From Petunia secreta (lineage: Eukaryota; Streptophyta; Magnoliopsida; Solanales; Solanaceae), in NCBI GenBank assembly GCA_029990175.1, contig JARKIP010000488.1, forward strand, positions 38,388-102,387: a stretch of 64,000 nt of DNA. Direction: 5' to 3'. The notes beneath the pieces were generated by a model. It did no database searches, was not told the origin of the DNA, and was given only the letters and a program-made list of their open reading frames with translations. This document shows, piece after piece, positions 33,185 to 46,630 of the stretch. Made by a program: the position numbers and the translations under genes. The number at the start of each line of letters is the position of its first letter. Position 1 is the first letter of the stretch.

Positions 33185-36100
33185 ATGACAAACGGAGTGG
33201 AACAAACTGTCCCTGCTGTGAATACTAATGCTACCGTAGTTTCTGGTGCTGCTGGGCCTAGCCGTGCTGCTGCAACGGTTATGCCACCTGCAGAAAAGCC
33301 GGGGAAGTTTTCTGGTGTGGACTTTAAAAGGTGGCAGCAAAAGATGTTCTTTTATCTGACCACCTTAAGCCTGCAAAGGTTTATCAAGGAGGATGCTCCA
33401 GTCCTGACTGATGAAACACCTGAAAACGAACGCTTCCTTGTGATTGAGGCTTGGAAGCATTCTGACTTCCTATGCAAGAATTACATTCTAAGTGGCTTGG
33501 AAGATAACCTGTACAACGTTTACAGTAATGTTGAAATGTCTAAGAAACTGTGGGATGTTCTAGAAAAGAAATATAAGACTGAAGACGCTGGACTGAAGAA
33601 ATATGTGGCTGCCAAATTTCTGGATTATAAAATGGTGGATAACAAATCTGTTGTGTCCCAAGTCCAAGAACTTCAAGTCCTTATCCATGATCTCCTTGCT
33701 GAAGGTTTGATCCTGATTAATACTTATATTAAGAGTATTATTTATATTGTTGCTAACAAACTTTTCTTTGAAGGTTTGAAGATTAATGAGGCGTTTCAAG
33801 TTGCAGCCATGATTGAAAAGTTACCTCCATCATGGAAGGACTTTAAAAATTACTTGAAACACAAGCGCAAGGAGATGACCCTTGAAGATTTGATTGTACG
33901 CTTGAGGATTGAAGAGGACAACAAATCTGCTGAAAAGAAGGCTCGTGGAAGTGCTGCAATAGTGGGAGCAAATATTATTGAGCATACTCCAAATCAAAAT
34001 AAGAGAAAGAAGCCTTCTGGAGAGAAGACCAACCCTAGCAAGAAAAAGTTCAAGGTAAATTGCTACAACTGTGGCAAGAGTGGACATAAGTCCGTAGACT
34101 GTCGTGCTGCAAAGAAGGACAGAAAAAAGGAAAAAGGTCAAGCAAACATGGTTGAAGAGACAAAATTGGCCCAAGGAGTGCAAGACATTGATTTATGTGC
34201 TATGATTTCTGAATGCAACTTAGTTGGAAATCCTAAGGAATGGTGGATTGATTCAGGAGCCACCCGCCATGTTTGTGCTATGAAGGAAGCCTTTGCTTCA
34301 TATACTCCCGCTGGACCAGATGAGGCGCTCTCTATGGGCAATTCTGCAACGGCCAAAATTGAAGGATATGGTAAGATATTCCTCAAGATGACGTCTGGCA
34401 AGGTTGTGACTCTGAACAATGTTCTTCACGTTCCTGAAATAAGGAAGAACTTGGTGTCTACTGCACTTCTTGTTAAGAACGGGTTTAAGTGTGTGTTTGT
34501 TTCTGACAAAGTTGTAATAACTAAGAATGAGCTGTATGTAGGAAAAGGTTACCTGATTGAGGGCCTTTTCAAACTCAATGTAATGGTTGTTGACACTATG
34601 AATAAAATTGCAGCTTCTTCTTACTTACTTGAGTCAAATAATTTATGGCATTCTCGTTTGGGACATGTCAATTATAAAACCTTGCGAAAAATGATCAATT
34701 TGGAAGTATTGCCTAAATTTGATTGTGCTAAGTCAAAATGTCAAATATGTGTTGAGTCTAAATATGCTAAACACCCTTACAAGTCAATTGAAAGGGATTC
34801 TGAACCATTAGACTTGATTCATACAGATATTTGTGACATGAAGTCAATACCATCTCGCGGTGGAAAGAAGTATTTCATAACTTTTATTGACGATAGCACT
34901 CGTTACTGCTATGTTTATTTACTTAGCAGTAAAGATGAGGCAATTGACGCATTCAAGCAATACAAAAATGAAGTTGAAACGCAACTTAACAAAAAGATCA
35001 AAATGATAAGAAGTGATAGGGGTGGAGAATATGAATCTCCTTTTGAACAAATATGTTTGGAACATGGCATTATTCATCAAACAACTGCCCCTTACACGCC
35101 TCAATCCAATGGGATTGCGGAAAGGAAAAATCGGACATTAAAGGAGATGATGAATGCCTTGTTAATCAGTTCGGGACTACCCCAGAACTTGTGGGGGGAA
35201 GCTATATTCACGGCTAATCGAATACTCAATCGAGTTCCCCATAGCAAAACACTTTCCATTCCATATGAAAAGTGGAAAGGAAGGAAGCCCAACTTGAATT
35301 ACTTCAAAGTGTGGGGGTGTTTGGCAAAAGTGCAAGTTCCAAAACCCAAAAGGGTTAAGATTGGACCGAAAACAGTTGATTGTGTTTTCATTGGGAATGC
35401 TATAAACAGTAACGCATATCGGTTTCTGGTTCATAAATCAGAAAATTCCGACATTCATGTTAATACGGTGATGGAATCAGATAGTGCTGAATTCTTTGAA
35501 ACTATATATCCGTATAAGAAGGAATGTGAGTCAGTTGGTGAAAGATCCAAACGACCTCGGGGAGGAACCAAAGAAAATTCACCAAATGAGGAAGAACCAA
35601 GACGAAGCAAGCGTCAAAGAACTTCTACTTCATTTGGAGATGACTTTGTCACGTTTCTGTTGGAAAATGAGCCTCGGACGTTTAAAGAAGCAATGTCTTC
35701 TTCAGACTCTCCATTTTGGAAAGACGCAGTCAATAATGAAATAGAATCTATTTTGAGCAACCACACTCGGGAGTTGGTTGATCTTCCTCCTGGAAACAGA
35801 CCATTAGGTTCTAAGTGGATTTTCAAAAGGAAAATGAGAGTTGATGGCACTATTGACAAGTACAAGGCAAGGCTTGTTGTTAAAGGCTATAGACAACAAG
35901 AAGGTCTTGACTACTTTGACACATACTCGCCAGTAACCAGAATTACATCCATTCGTATGTTAATAGCGTTAGCCGCCGTGTATGGTCTGGAAATCCATCA
36001 AATGGACGTTAAGACAGCGTTCTTAAACGGGGATTTGGAGGAAGAAATTTACATGGAACAACCTGAAGGGTTCGTGGTTCCAGGTAAAGAAAGATGGTCT

Positions 36101-37233
36101 GTAAACTTGTTAAGTCACTTTATGGACTGAAACAAGCACCTAAACAATGGCATGCGAAATTTGATCATACAATGTTGTCAAATGGCTTTAAAATTAACGA
36201 GTGTGACAAATGTGTCTACATTAAGAACACTCCTAATTTTATAGTCATTGTTTGCTTATATGTGGACGACATGTTGATAATGAGCAATGACATTGCCAAT
36301 GTAAAGGCTACAAAGCGCATGCTGACTAGCAAGTTTGATATGAAAGACTTAGGAGTTGCGGACTTAATTTTGGGTATTAAGATCCATAGAACTCCTCGAG
36401 GTCTGGCGTTGTCTCAATCTCACTACATTAATAGTGTGCTTGAAAAATTTAAATATTTGGATTTTAAAATTTCAAAGACTCCTATTGATGTAAACCTTGC
36501 TCTTAAGAAGAACAAAGGTCAAAGCACGTCGCAACGGGATTATGCTCGTGTTTTGGGGAGTTTGATGTACGTCATGAATTGTACTCAACCAGATATAGCT
36601 TGCGCTATAAGTAAATTAAGTCGATACACGAGTAATCCCAATCAGACCCATTGGATGGCAATGAAACGTGTTTTGGGGTATTTAAAATACACTCAAGACT
36701 TTGCATTGAATTATAACAAGTATCCTGCAGTCATTGAAGGATATTGTGATGCCAATTGGATCACCGGAACAACTGATTCTAAGTCCACAAGTAGATATAT
36801 TTTCGCACTTGGTGGAGGAGCGGTGTCTTGGAAATCATCCAAGCAAACGTGTATTGCCCGTTCTACTATGGAAGCTGAATTCATAGCCTTAGATAAAGCC
36901 GGTGAAGAAGCTGAATGGCTTCGGAATTTTTTGGAAGACATTCCGTTCTGGCCTAAACCGTTGACACCAATTTGTATACATTGTGATAGTCAATCGGCTA
37001 TAGGACGAGCTAGGAATGTCATGTATAACGGTAAGAATCGTCACATACGACGAAGGCATAAAATCGTTAGGGACCTAGTCTCTAGAGGAATTATCACCAT
37101 TGACTACGTGAAGTCAAGGGATAATGTATCGGATCCGCTTAAAAAAGGCTTAACTAGAGAGGCGGTTGAGTGTTCATCGAAGGGAATGGGACTATTGCCA
37201 AGGACAAGTCATCACGGCGGTAACTCTACCTAG
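33185..37233 (+). pseudogene. Copia-2 gag-pol polyprotein with one frameshift
   Basis: From ATG 33,185: Gag with CCHC knuckle (CYNCGKSGHKSVDC, about residues 293-306), protease DSGATRHVC (about 356-364), GAG-pre-integrase LWHSRLGHVNY, integrase core (HTDICD, RSDRGGEY, NGIAERKNRT), then RT ([33 protein letters not shown]) and RNase H ([28 protein letters not shown]). One base is missing near 36,091 relative to copia-1 (GATAAGATGG versus GAAAGATGG), which ends the first frame at 36,130; RT finger/palm and the rest follow in the other frame from about 36,094. No other break is obvious. The 69-nt intron-like insert is at 33,705-33,773. Confidence 0.88.
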
Positions 37234-37793
37234 GAGACTGGAGATCCCAAGAACTAGGTTCAAGGAGAATACAAAGTTGTGTTTGACGGTCCAACATTGT
37301 CAGTTAATGTTTGGTTCATTCTCATGATTAGACAATGTTCAAGTACCAAGGGTAAAATGCTAGAGGCATTTTTTAATGATTGTCTAAGTTTTTGATATTT
37401 TAAATTATCAAACAGTGTACATCTATAGGATTACACGTTTAGAAATCACCTATGTAAGTGTGAAGTGGAAGCCGCTTCAAGGAGAATTCGGTATGGCAAG
37501 TTCTCTAAGTACTTATGAAACCAGGCGGTATTCATGGCTGAAACGAACACAACAGTGAGAACCAAAGACGGTTAAGGGTTAGTTGTGTGACTTACGTTGT
37601 CTAGGTATACACTAAAGCTCAACGGTTCAAAGATATCAAATCTACCGATTGACCGAGTATATCCGATGTATGTTTACCACGGAAAGTTAAAAGTGAAACC
37701 TACTTATCCCGATGCAACTAATTCTTTCTTGCAAATCACACAAGTCTGTCATGCATGTTTCCAATATAGCCATTCCCCATTCATGTGGGGGAT
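37234..37793 (+). other. Copia-2 3' UTR and polypurine tract
   Basis: Non-coding, colinear with the copia-1 3' UTR at 28,240-28,803. TGTGGGGGA before the 3' LTR is the polypurine tract. Confidence 0.75.
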
Positions 37794-38711
37794 TGTTGGG
37801 GTTTTGGAATAAATAGAGTGTGAATGGGAAATGGGTGGGAAGGTGAAAAGGTTCCTTTTAGTAAGGAAATGCACCTTCTCCCATATTGGTAGAGGAAAAG
37901 AGTTTTGTTGGGTTTAAATGCAGATTCACTTCTCTTAGCTCTTAAAAGGGTTGAGAAGAAGGGAAGCCTCGCGCCGTCGTCGTCGCTCGCTCGTCTCGGC
38001 TTCGGCTTCGGCTTCGGCTTCGGCTTCGGCTTCGGCTTCGGCTTCGGATTTCGGATTTCGGATTTCGGTCAATTGATATGATTGATTGACTTAATTTTTT
38101 GGACCAACAAAACTAAAAAATATTAATTAATATTAATATTTAATATTAAATCTGTTTGTGTAACAGAAATCTGAATGGATTAATCAGATTAATCCAGATT
38201 AATTATTCCTCCATGTTCTCCCACGTTTTCCCATTAGTGGATAATTCATTACTGACATTTAGTGAATTCAGCCATTAGTGGCAGTGAATTCTGATGCCAT
38301 TAGTGGCAGTGAAGTCAGGTGTTAGTGGCCATTAGTGGTGACTTTTCACACTCTTTCCAAGGCTATATAAACTGGTCAGTCATCAACCTTTGAACACACA
38401 CTGAAACACAGAATACACAAATACATTTTACTGCATTCCCTCCCTCTCTTTTCTGCATACTAAGTAAGTCGTGTGATTTGCTCCGTTTCTTTGAGTTCGC
38501 AGTGTTCTACTGTTTGAAGTGCCGCTACAGTAGAACTGTTATCCCGTTCCATCCTGGGAGAAATTAACTCGTGAACCTTGGGCAACTGTGAGGGGGTTAG
38601 ATTTCTTAAGGAGACACAAACAAATTGTGGGCTCGGGATCGTCTCATACCAAACTGATAATATACTTCTGTTTTTCTGTCTTTTCTGATTTATTTGATTG
38701 CAGGAATAACA
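37794..38711 (+). repeat. Copia-2 3' LTR
   Basis: 918 bp, begins TGTTGGGGTTTTG and ends GGAATAACA. It holds a GGCTTC hexanucleotide microsatellite of about eight units (about 37,997-38,046), longer than in the other three LTRs, and a TATA box (CTATATAAA) at about 38,363-38,371. It is unrearranged, unlike its 5' partner. Confidence 0.88.
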
Positions 38712-39021
38712 GCCAGCATGTTGTAGCTAAGGTATTTTTTGGATTGAAGTTGTGTGTATGTGGAAGTTGAAATATCTGTGGTAATCCCTTAAGTTTGGTA
38801 TTAAATATCTTATTTCAAAAGAAGAAAAACTCGAAGCGCATATAAAAAATAACCTGGATATAATGTCTTATCCGATCCACATCAAACGAGTAAACACACA
38901 CAATATATTAAGGATTTGCTTAAAATAACATAGTATTTCAATAAGTAAGGGGGTGGCTTTGATTAAAAGCTACGTAAGGGGGCGAACAAGACAAGTAGAT
39001 ACAAGTATATGAGCATTGGAA
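38712..39021. other. Intergenic, no gene seen
   Basis: Starts with the right 5-mer of copia-2. Possibly the continuation of the LINE relic, but no domain is recognisable. Confidence 0.4.
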
Positions 39022-39962
39022 GCGTTTGGCCATACTTGTTTTTTTTTTTTTTTTTTTTTTTCCAAATGTGTTTGTCCTTGAAAACTTGAAAGTTTGTAGA
39101 GATTTTTCAAAAAACAAACATTGGTTTTGACCGCTTTTTCGAGTTTTATGAGAAATTTTTTCCTAACCACTCATCAAACTTTTAGCTTGTTTGGTCAAAC
39201 TTTTCAGAAGCCAAAAATATGAATTTTGAGGTGTTTGGCCAAAAGAAAAAGCACTTTTGAGAAGAAGCAGAAGCAGTTTTTATGCTGTTGGGGAGAAGCT
39301 ACAAATTTCTGCTTCTCCCCAGAAGTAGTTTATTAATTTTTTAAGACAAAAATATCCTTACCAAAAATATTTTTTTACCATACGATATTTAATTATTTTA
39401 ACCAATATATTTCTTAATTATAAATAAAACTTTATTTTCTGCTTCCTATTTTGGTTAACCTTATTTTTATTGATTATAAACCATAGTATATAATTTCTTT
39501 TATATTTTATATTTAAACTAAATAAAAATAAAATAAAATATTATATTAACTCTTTTATTGAAAAAATATTTAAATCTTTGATACGTTTAAATAATATTAA
39601 TCGCATAGTGAATCTTAGTAATGCATTTTTTTGTAATTTGACACTCATAAGTACTTTTTGTAAAGATTATCCAAACACAAAATGTTTAGAAAAGTATTTC
39701 TCAAATGAGTTGACCAAACACTAACTGTTTAGAAAAGTACTTCTCAAATGATGACCAAACACAAACTGATTATTCTTCAATAGTGTTTATCTGAAAAGTA
39801 GTTGATACTTCTGATAAAAATACTTTTCAAAATAAGTAGTGTTTTTGCAGATTGGCCAAACATGTTCTTTAATTCTTTAAATATCAATACAAATTTAACT
39901 TTCGAATATAAATTTCAACTCAACTTCAAAATAATTTTTTTTAATATCTATCGCCGAACGCC
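39022..39962. mobile_element. Composite MITE block
   Basis: Outer ends GCGTTTGGCCATA (39,022-39,034) and TATCGCCGAACGC (39,949-39,961) are imperfect inverted repeats of a type common in solanaceous MITEs. Inside lie GTTTGGTCAAAC (39,189-39,200) and GTTGACCAAAC (39,709-39,719), ends of a second element, and a short direct repeat GTTTAGAAAAGTA(C/T)TTCTCAAATGA (39,684 and 39,727). I could not find clear target duplications, so boundaries are approximate. No coding capacity. Confidence 0.45.
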
Positions 39963-40350
39963 TATTAAGCTAGTATTTGGCCTTGCGTTAAATTTATTGT
40001 ATGCATATATCTATTTGTTTATTATTTTTTCTTTTTCCAAAAGTCAAAAGTTTGTGTAGTGACATGTGCATACAAAGTTGTTTTATTTTTGTTCCCCAAG
40101 TCAAAAGTTATTGAAGAAGAGGTCCACACAAGTAATATCACAGTTTGGTTCAATTGTGCAGAATCCGGAACCGCCATGGATGACATATATAGCAGTTATG
40201 TGTACACTCCAAAATTCTGATCCTATTCCGTTACTTTTATACCGCCAAATTCTGTCTGTACATAATTTAGCAACTTTCCATTTTCACATTTTCAATTAAT
40301 TGTACATCATAAAAATCACTCACTCAAATTCAATTCAGATTAATTCCCTC
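39963..40350 (+). promoter_or_regulatory. Upstream region and leader of the F-box/kelch gene
   Basis: AT-rich 388 bp directly upstream of the OR23-like ATG. CATATATAG at about 40,185-40,193 is a possible TATA box. Nothing else recognisable. Confidence 0.3.
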
Positions 40351-43110
40351 ATGGCTCCTCCATCAAATAATCAACAAGTATTACAACTACAACAACAACA
40401 ACAAACCCTAAACCTAACCATAATCCCTGGTTTACCAAATGATTTAGCTGCTTTAATCCTAATATTTGTACCATTTTCACATCATCCACGTCTTAAATCC
40501 ATTTGCAAATCATGGAAACTATTCTTCTCTTCTAAATCAATAATTCCCCTTCGTTTAAAACACCTACCCCCTACTACCCTCACCCCCCTACTTTGTATAT
40601 TCCCACAAGACCCCTTAATTTCTTCTCCTTACCTTTTTGACCCCATAAATCTTGCTTGGTGTCCACTTCCACCCATGCCTTGTAACCCTCATGTCTATGG
40701 ACTTTGTAATTTCACTTCCATTTGTGTAGGGTCTTGTTTGTATGTCTTAGGTGGGTCCCTTTTCGATACCCGATCGTTCCCCCTTGATTACCCGTGCCCG
40801 TGTTCGTCTGTGTTTAGGTTTGATTTCGTGAATTGTTATTGGGAGGCATTGTCGAATATGATTAATGCGAGGGGGAGCTTTGCGTGTGCTAAGATGCCCG
40901 GTTCGGATAAGATTTTAGTGGCGGGTGGTGGGTCCAGACACGCGATGTTTGGGGCAGCGGGTAGTAGGATGAGTTCAGTGGAGATGTATGATATTGGGAA
41001 GGACGAGTGGGTGGCATTGGATGGGTTGCCTAGGTTTAGAGCAGGGTGTGTTGGGTTTTTCGTTGGGAATGGGGAAGAGGACAGGGAGTTTTGGGTGATG
41101 GGTGGGTATGGCGAGTCCAGGACGGTGTCAGGCATGTTTCCGGTGGATCAGTATTATAGGGATGTTGTAGTGATGGAGATGAAGAATGGTGGTGGTGATG
41201 GTAAGTGGAGGGAGCTTGGGAATATGTGGGAAGAAGGGGAAAGGTGGAGGCTTGGAAAGATTGTCGTGATTGAGGACGGGGTGGTTTCGGACGGTCCTGG
41301 AGTGTTCATGCTCGATCGAAGTGATATTTTTAGGTAAATTATTGATCTGGTTGTGCATTATTTCTTGTTAAATTTTCATTCAGCAACTTAGGAAAGTAAG
41401 CAATAGAAGATAAGTGTGAGTTTTATTAACGGTTAGTTTCAGTGAATCCTTAATTGAGCATTAAAAAACATAATGCTTCATATTATTTACTAGTATTGGA
41501 TTTATATGCCCCGAAAAAAATTGAATGGACATCGAGGATTTATGCAACAGACGTCACTAGTTTGAGATTGAGGTTTAGTTGATTGATTGAACTCAGTAAA
41601 TTAAGGTACTACTATACTTCTGTAGTAATTTATTGCAACTTCACTGTAAGAAACTTGGTGCATTGTGCATCTAAGAGTTGATCTTAGTGTACTATCGGAC
41701 CTCTGCATTGTGTCGTTTGTCTTTAGCTTGCTAAACAGGGCTGTGGCAGGAGGAAGGGGGTGGGTTATCAAGTAGGGCAAGGAAATAAGCACTAGGTGAT
41801 TTGATACGTTTGTTTGATGTCTTGCATATGACGTGAGTATATGTTTCCCTTTGTTGATAAGTTGAAATTATTTTATTGAAGTAAAGTTGTTTTTTGTTCT
41901 TTTTTTTTTTTTTTTTGTGAAAATGGTGATGTTCAAGCTAGTTTACACGCATCTCGACTAATTCCATTTCCAGCTACTTGCTACCTTCTGCTAGCACAAA
42001 TGGTGACTCAGCTCTTCAAGCTTTAGGCAAATGAGAAGTAATCACCTTGTGTTTTTTTAGCATCTATTGGTATTTGGCAAGCACTGTTTTCTGACCAAAT
42101 GGCCAGAGATAAAATCCTGTTAGTTTTTTCAGTTCAAAATATTTAAACGTAATGCCACCTGATAACACACAATGTATTGTTACGATGTACACACAATCTA
42201 AACACGTCGATAGTACCTTGTACCTTGTTCTTGCAAATGATCTTTTCCTTTATTTGCCATTTTTGTTGCAACTCCGTTCTCTAGTCTTTGAATCTCGTGC
42301 TCTTGTTATTTGCTTCCTCCTTGTTATCTGTTCTCCTGTCGTTTAGCTATGTCCTTCCAATCTTCTTTCCATTTGCATCATCAGTTCCCTTGCATTTTTC
42401 ATGTCGGACCCCAAGAACATAGGAAGACATCCCATATCTTTTAACTCCTTTTGCCCTTCATGTTTATGTGGACATCATTGGAAATGGAAAAGGTGTTGAT
42501 GCAATTGGTATCTGGGCACATCTTTGATTAGCGACTACACGTTGAATATCTTTTGTTGTGAGATTAAATAAAATCATCGGGTTTTTTGGGTGGATCTGTA
42601 TTTGGGTGGGAAGTCTGTCAGCTTTAACTTTGCCTGAATTAGCTTGAATAAAATCATGAGGTTTTTTGGGTGGACCTGAATTGGCTTGAATAAAATCTGT
42701 AGGCTTGATTACCTGTAGCTACTACTCTCTTAGTTACTGAAGACTTGTAAACCTTGTCATTTTGTCAGTGTGATGAAGGTCTTGTGATTCTTATCTTACA
42801 TTTTCCCTGCATCTGTAGGTATGAAATGGCTTCCAACAGTTGGCTAAAGGAAACAAGTGTGCCTAGAAAAACATCTGATGACACAGCAGTTGGTTTTGTT
42901 GCGTTGGGTGGGGAGCTGCACGTGATGACTCATATAAGTGGGGTTAAATCAAAGGAGTGCCAAAGATTAAGGCAACAGAAAAGGTCAGCAACTATTCTTA
43001 TACAAATATACCATCCTAGGGAGAAGTCATGGAGGTTTGTCACTACAAAGCCACCTTTTCATCACCATTTGGATTTCAAAACTGCAGTTATGTGCACCAT
43101 TTACCTGTAG
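40351..43110 (+). CDS. OR23: F-box/kelch-repeat protein OR23-like (two exons, 424 aa)
   Basis: Exon 1 is 40,351-41,333 and exon 2 is 42,819-43,110. The intron (41,334-42,818, 1,485 bp) has donor TTTAG|GTAAAT and acceptor CATCTGTAG|GTATG; the join gives IFR-YEMASN in frame. The start is ATG 40,351 (CTCATGGCT). An F-box follows a Gln-rich head (IPGLPNDLAALIL, KSICKSWKLFFSS, residues ~26-65); kelch-like repeats follow (LYVLGGSLFDTRSF, ILVAGGGSRHAMFGAAGSRM, FWVMGGYGESRTVSG, VALGGELHV), ending TAVMCTIYL. The sequence closely resembles Arabidopsis OR23 over its length. F-box/kelch proteins act as substrate receptors of SCF ubiquitin ligases; the target is not known to me. It looks intact. Confidence 0.93.
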
Positions 43111-44950
43111 ATTCATATTGTTCCATTGGTGTGTCTATGAAGCAGTTGTTTGTTCAGTAAATCCTACTACCTATTGTGAATGGCATTGTATAGCTTTCAT
43201 TGAAAAATGTCCTTGTTGGCAGAATTAGTGCTGTAAATGCAACTTTAATAAACTAATTCTTCTGTCTGTTTCCTTTTGTTAATTGCTTCTGTGGAGCACT
43301 TCCATGTTTTGCTCCCCCCCCCCCCCCCCCCCCCCTCTCTTTTTCCGTCACACTGTGTCTCTCACTCATACACACGCAGTCTCATTTTTCTTTGAGGAGG
43401 TAATAAATTTTATTGATGAAAGGTATAGACAGAGTCACTTATATATAACCATAACCAGGTTGACTGTGAAGAGTTGCCATGCTGCATTTTGAAATATTAT
43501 CGTTCTGTATTAGCACATCTTTTATTTTCTACTTTTTATCTTCTTCATGTTATGAATATATTTAAGTTTATTCATGATTTTTTGGATTTTTCTTCTCTTC
43601 GGCATCATATCAAGTTCAATTGTAATGCCTATTCATTCTGTCTTTTCTTACTCTGACTTCTGTCAATCTGGTTGGCTGCTGCTTTAGGAACTAAAGTCTC
43701 CTTCCAGTCCTCCCTGGAAAATTATGCCATAAATTTGCTGTCAAAGTATATGAAATTAGCTCATACGTCCCGTCAGACACTTTTTGGTAGTTAGCTTCAA
43801 CTTGCATGTCTTAGTGCATCCCCTTATCCTCACACCCGCCACTCCCAGGAAGGGGGGTGGGTGGGTTGGAGTTCCCTTTTTTTTTTTTTTTTGCCTTAAA
43901 AGTTAAATCTTAATCTTTCCACCTATAGTAGCAGTTCTTATTATCACAGCAATGGTGCTTCTTTGTCTGGGAAGAGTTAAATTCCACTTGTAGAGTGTAA
44001 AGATTTTGATTTGTGAAATGGAGTATATAAGCAGAGTTACGCAGCCAGCCTGACAGAAAACTAAGTAACGCGCAGGGAGGGAGGTAGAAAAGTTTGTAAC
44101 TCATGGTCACTGAGGGATCCTGCTGACATATGAACTTTGCCACTTGCACTTATCCTTGCATCCTGTTTTTTTCCTGCTGCAATATTTGAGTTTTTTGAGC
44201 TCAAGTCCACACCACGTAGATGGTGCCATGGTTAGACAGAAACATGATGACTGGTAACACGAGTTATACTTGTCAATTTTCTTTTTCCAACTTTTGGTGT
44301 AACGTTGCTTGTCTGTCTCTTCTTTGCAACTAATAATTTATGGAACGGTCACTTTAGGAACTGTTGACCTCCACGAGTATCCATAACCTCTTATTGTAAA
44401 TGATGTTATGTCTTCAAGTTCTTTTATCGGATGAGGTTATCAGTCAAAAGATATTGTGGTTGGAAGACAAAGGTGGTAAGTTTGGATTTATAAGCTAGGC
44501 GTTTAATATTTTCACTTTCTTCCATCTACGTCTTTGGGTAAACAGTTAAATTAGGACTTTCTATTCTTGCTAGTTTACAAAATGCAATTACCTGTCATAA
44601 GTTTACCTTTGGAATGATTCTCTTTGGGTTCAGATGCTTGAAGCTGAACTTCCAGTTTCAGAAAGAGTGATGAGTTAGAAAGTGATTACTTTTATAAGTG
44701 AGTTATAATGTTGCATCTTATGGATGCTTTTTGGACTGTCACACAGATTTTGGGCTTTACAAACCTTGAAGACTCGCTATCAGATCGTATTTTGTGCTTA
44801 AATTGAAGAGTCTATATATTATTATCATTACTAAACATGAACACTGACGGACTTAAATTTCTTAATTCCTTGATATGTGCCATCTGTCGATATATTATCT
44901 TAAAGGGAATGATCCAATTGTTATAAATGATTCAAAAATGTAACAAATCG
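43111..44950. other. 3' flank of the F-box/kelch gene, no further gene
   Basis: The 3' UTR presumably occupies the first few hundred bases. A run of 22 C lies at 43,314-43,335, followed by a CT-rich stretch, and a poly-T tract at about 43,879-43,892. Open frames here are short and without recognisable domains. Confidence 0.5.
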
Positions 44951-45214
44951 GCTGGACAAATTTGTGGACCGCCATCATAAACAACGAGTATGAATAAGAA
45001 TTGCTCAATTGCTTATTTATTTTCTTTTGCAACTCTAAAATTTTTGGGCCATTTTGTTATGTTAATGAGTAAAACACGAAGGAAATTAATAATCTAGTTT
45101 CTCTCCAAGGCAATTACTCAAATTTCCAGCCGTTTTGTTATGTAAATAAATAATAAAAGACCAAAAGTGAGGACAACTGGTAATTTACTGTTGCAGTTGA
45201 CAAATTTGTCCAGC
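44951..45214. mobile_element. Possible MITE with 15-bp perfect inverted ends
   Basis: GCTGGACAAATTTGT (44,951-44,965) is exactly inverted at 45,200-45,214. The 264-bp interval is AT-rich and has two internal direct repeats around GCC(A/G)TTTTGTTATGT. No target duplication was found at either edge, so the assignment is tentative. Confidence 0.4.
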
Positions 45215-46450
45215 TATTGTTTTATTTTCTGGGGAACATCTGTATTCTGTAGCGGTAAAAAGAAACAAAATTAATGAAATAAATATCGGCCTTTGGTATT
45301 ATCTAACCCTGATAAATCCATTTGACATAAATATGGGCGAGTTCCACCAGATCTCTTATATTTACAACAGAAGACGCTGCTAGCGACCCAGAGACATATA
45401 TTGCCGAAACCCGAAGGTTATTTGGTCTAATATTTGATCCTTAATGAAATTTCAACGTTAGGGTATTTTCAAATCATAATTAAGAGTCGAATAAAATTAA
45501 TTTTTGTTGAAGAATTTTTATACATGAAGTCCACTTATTTCATGCTGAAGTTTTATTAATGGAAAAGGCAAATATTATACCATTTATAAGGGCATGAAGA
45601 AATTAAAATTGTCAAGGAAGACAAAATTGATCAATTTAAGATAGTATCATGGCGAATTTGAACGCTTTCCCATTTATACGTGGATTCAAATTTAGCACTA
45701 TACTCATTTTTCATTTGTGACAATAGGAACTAATTATTATACACATATACATTCTTTATACATGTTAAATTACTTTTACATATATTATTATTATTTGGTG
45801 GAGTAGATGTGCATCCGCACTTAGCGTTCTGCCTATAGCGGCACTGCATTTGACTGAATGGATTGGGAAACTTAGTACAAGTTTGAAGTCAACTTCAATG
45901 CCCCTTGTGTTAATGGCTGCGTTATTGAAGAGGATAGTAAGATATGGGTATGTATGAATTTGGGAATGAAGTTCTAAACATCCATCGCCTGGGGACTTCC
46001 TTTTCCAGTCATGGCCTATTAAATTCAATTCTTGGCTGCGGAATTGAATAATTGGATTCAATATTTTTTTCTTAATTGTCTAGTCTTTGTTGCGTAAAAA
46101 CACATGCACATATACTAAATTGTTGTCTTGCTGAACCTGCAATAACTTCAAACATCCCGAAGAATCCAAAAATACTAGTAAACGAAAAAGTTGATGATTT
46201 AAAAAAACAAAACTGAAAAGCTTCTTTGTACCGAATAACAAAGATTTAGCATTCATATGCACTATTCGAAATAAGATTATAAGCATTCATATGCACTATC
46301 CGAAATAAGATTATATATATTGGAAGGCCGCGCAGGTATGATAATCTAAAGATCGAAACTACTGACGTATTGCATCGGGTGATGAGTGCTCAAAATCCTC
46401 CCTCTCCTTTTAAGTGATGACCCATTCAATTCCAAGTTATTTTTATTAAA
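45215..46450. other. Intergenic, no gene seen
   Basis: AT-rich. A 34-bp tandem duplication at 46,248-46,281 and 46,282-46,315 (AGCATTCATATGCACTAT...) differs at one base. It lies about 200 bp upstream of the peptide gene. Confidence 0.45.
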
Positions 46451-46457
46451 CCACCTC

Positions 46458-46575
46458 GTCAACAGTCAATAAAAAGAAAATTAAAGCGCCCATCTTGAAA
46501 ACTTGTTAAGGAAAACAACTCTATATGTCATCGTATACCTCCTCCTAGTTTTCAAAACTAAATGCATATAAATAG
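46458..46575 (+). promoter_or_regulatory. Promoter of peptide gene A: paired W-box and TATA box
   Basis: GTCAACAGTCAA at 46,458-46,469 contains two W-box cores (TTGAC on the minus strand) 7 bp apart, and TATAAATAG lies at 46,567-46,575. WRKY factors bind TTGAC cores, often in pairs at defence genes. The same GTCAANNGTCAA spacing occurs before peptide gene B. Confidence 0.55.
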
Positions 46576-46630
46576 ACCCCCATTTAAGCACTCGATCATC
46601 GAATCGCAGCAACTTTGTATAATCATAAAC

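Larger units (their letters stand above)
32032..38711 (+). mobile_element. Ty1/copia retrotransposon copia-2 (6.68 kb)
   Basis: Same family as copia-1, with LTRs 32,032-32,931 and 37,794-38,711. The flanking 5-mers are GCCAC (32,027-32,031) and GCCAG (38,712-38,716), a duplication with one later change. The polyprotein frame is open from 33,185 to a single 1-bp deletion near 36,091, then open in another frame to the stop at 37,233. The 5' LTR is internally rearranged. It is a nearly complete but inactive copy. Confidence 0.9.

Noticed and set aside
46562..46630. Upstream ATG for peptide gene A
   Set aside because: It precedes or overlaps the TATA box, and a start there would bury the signal peptide.
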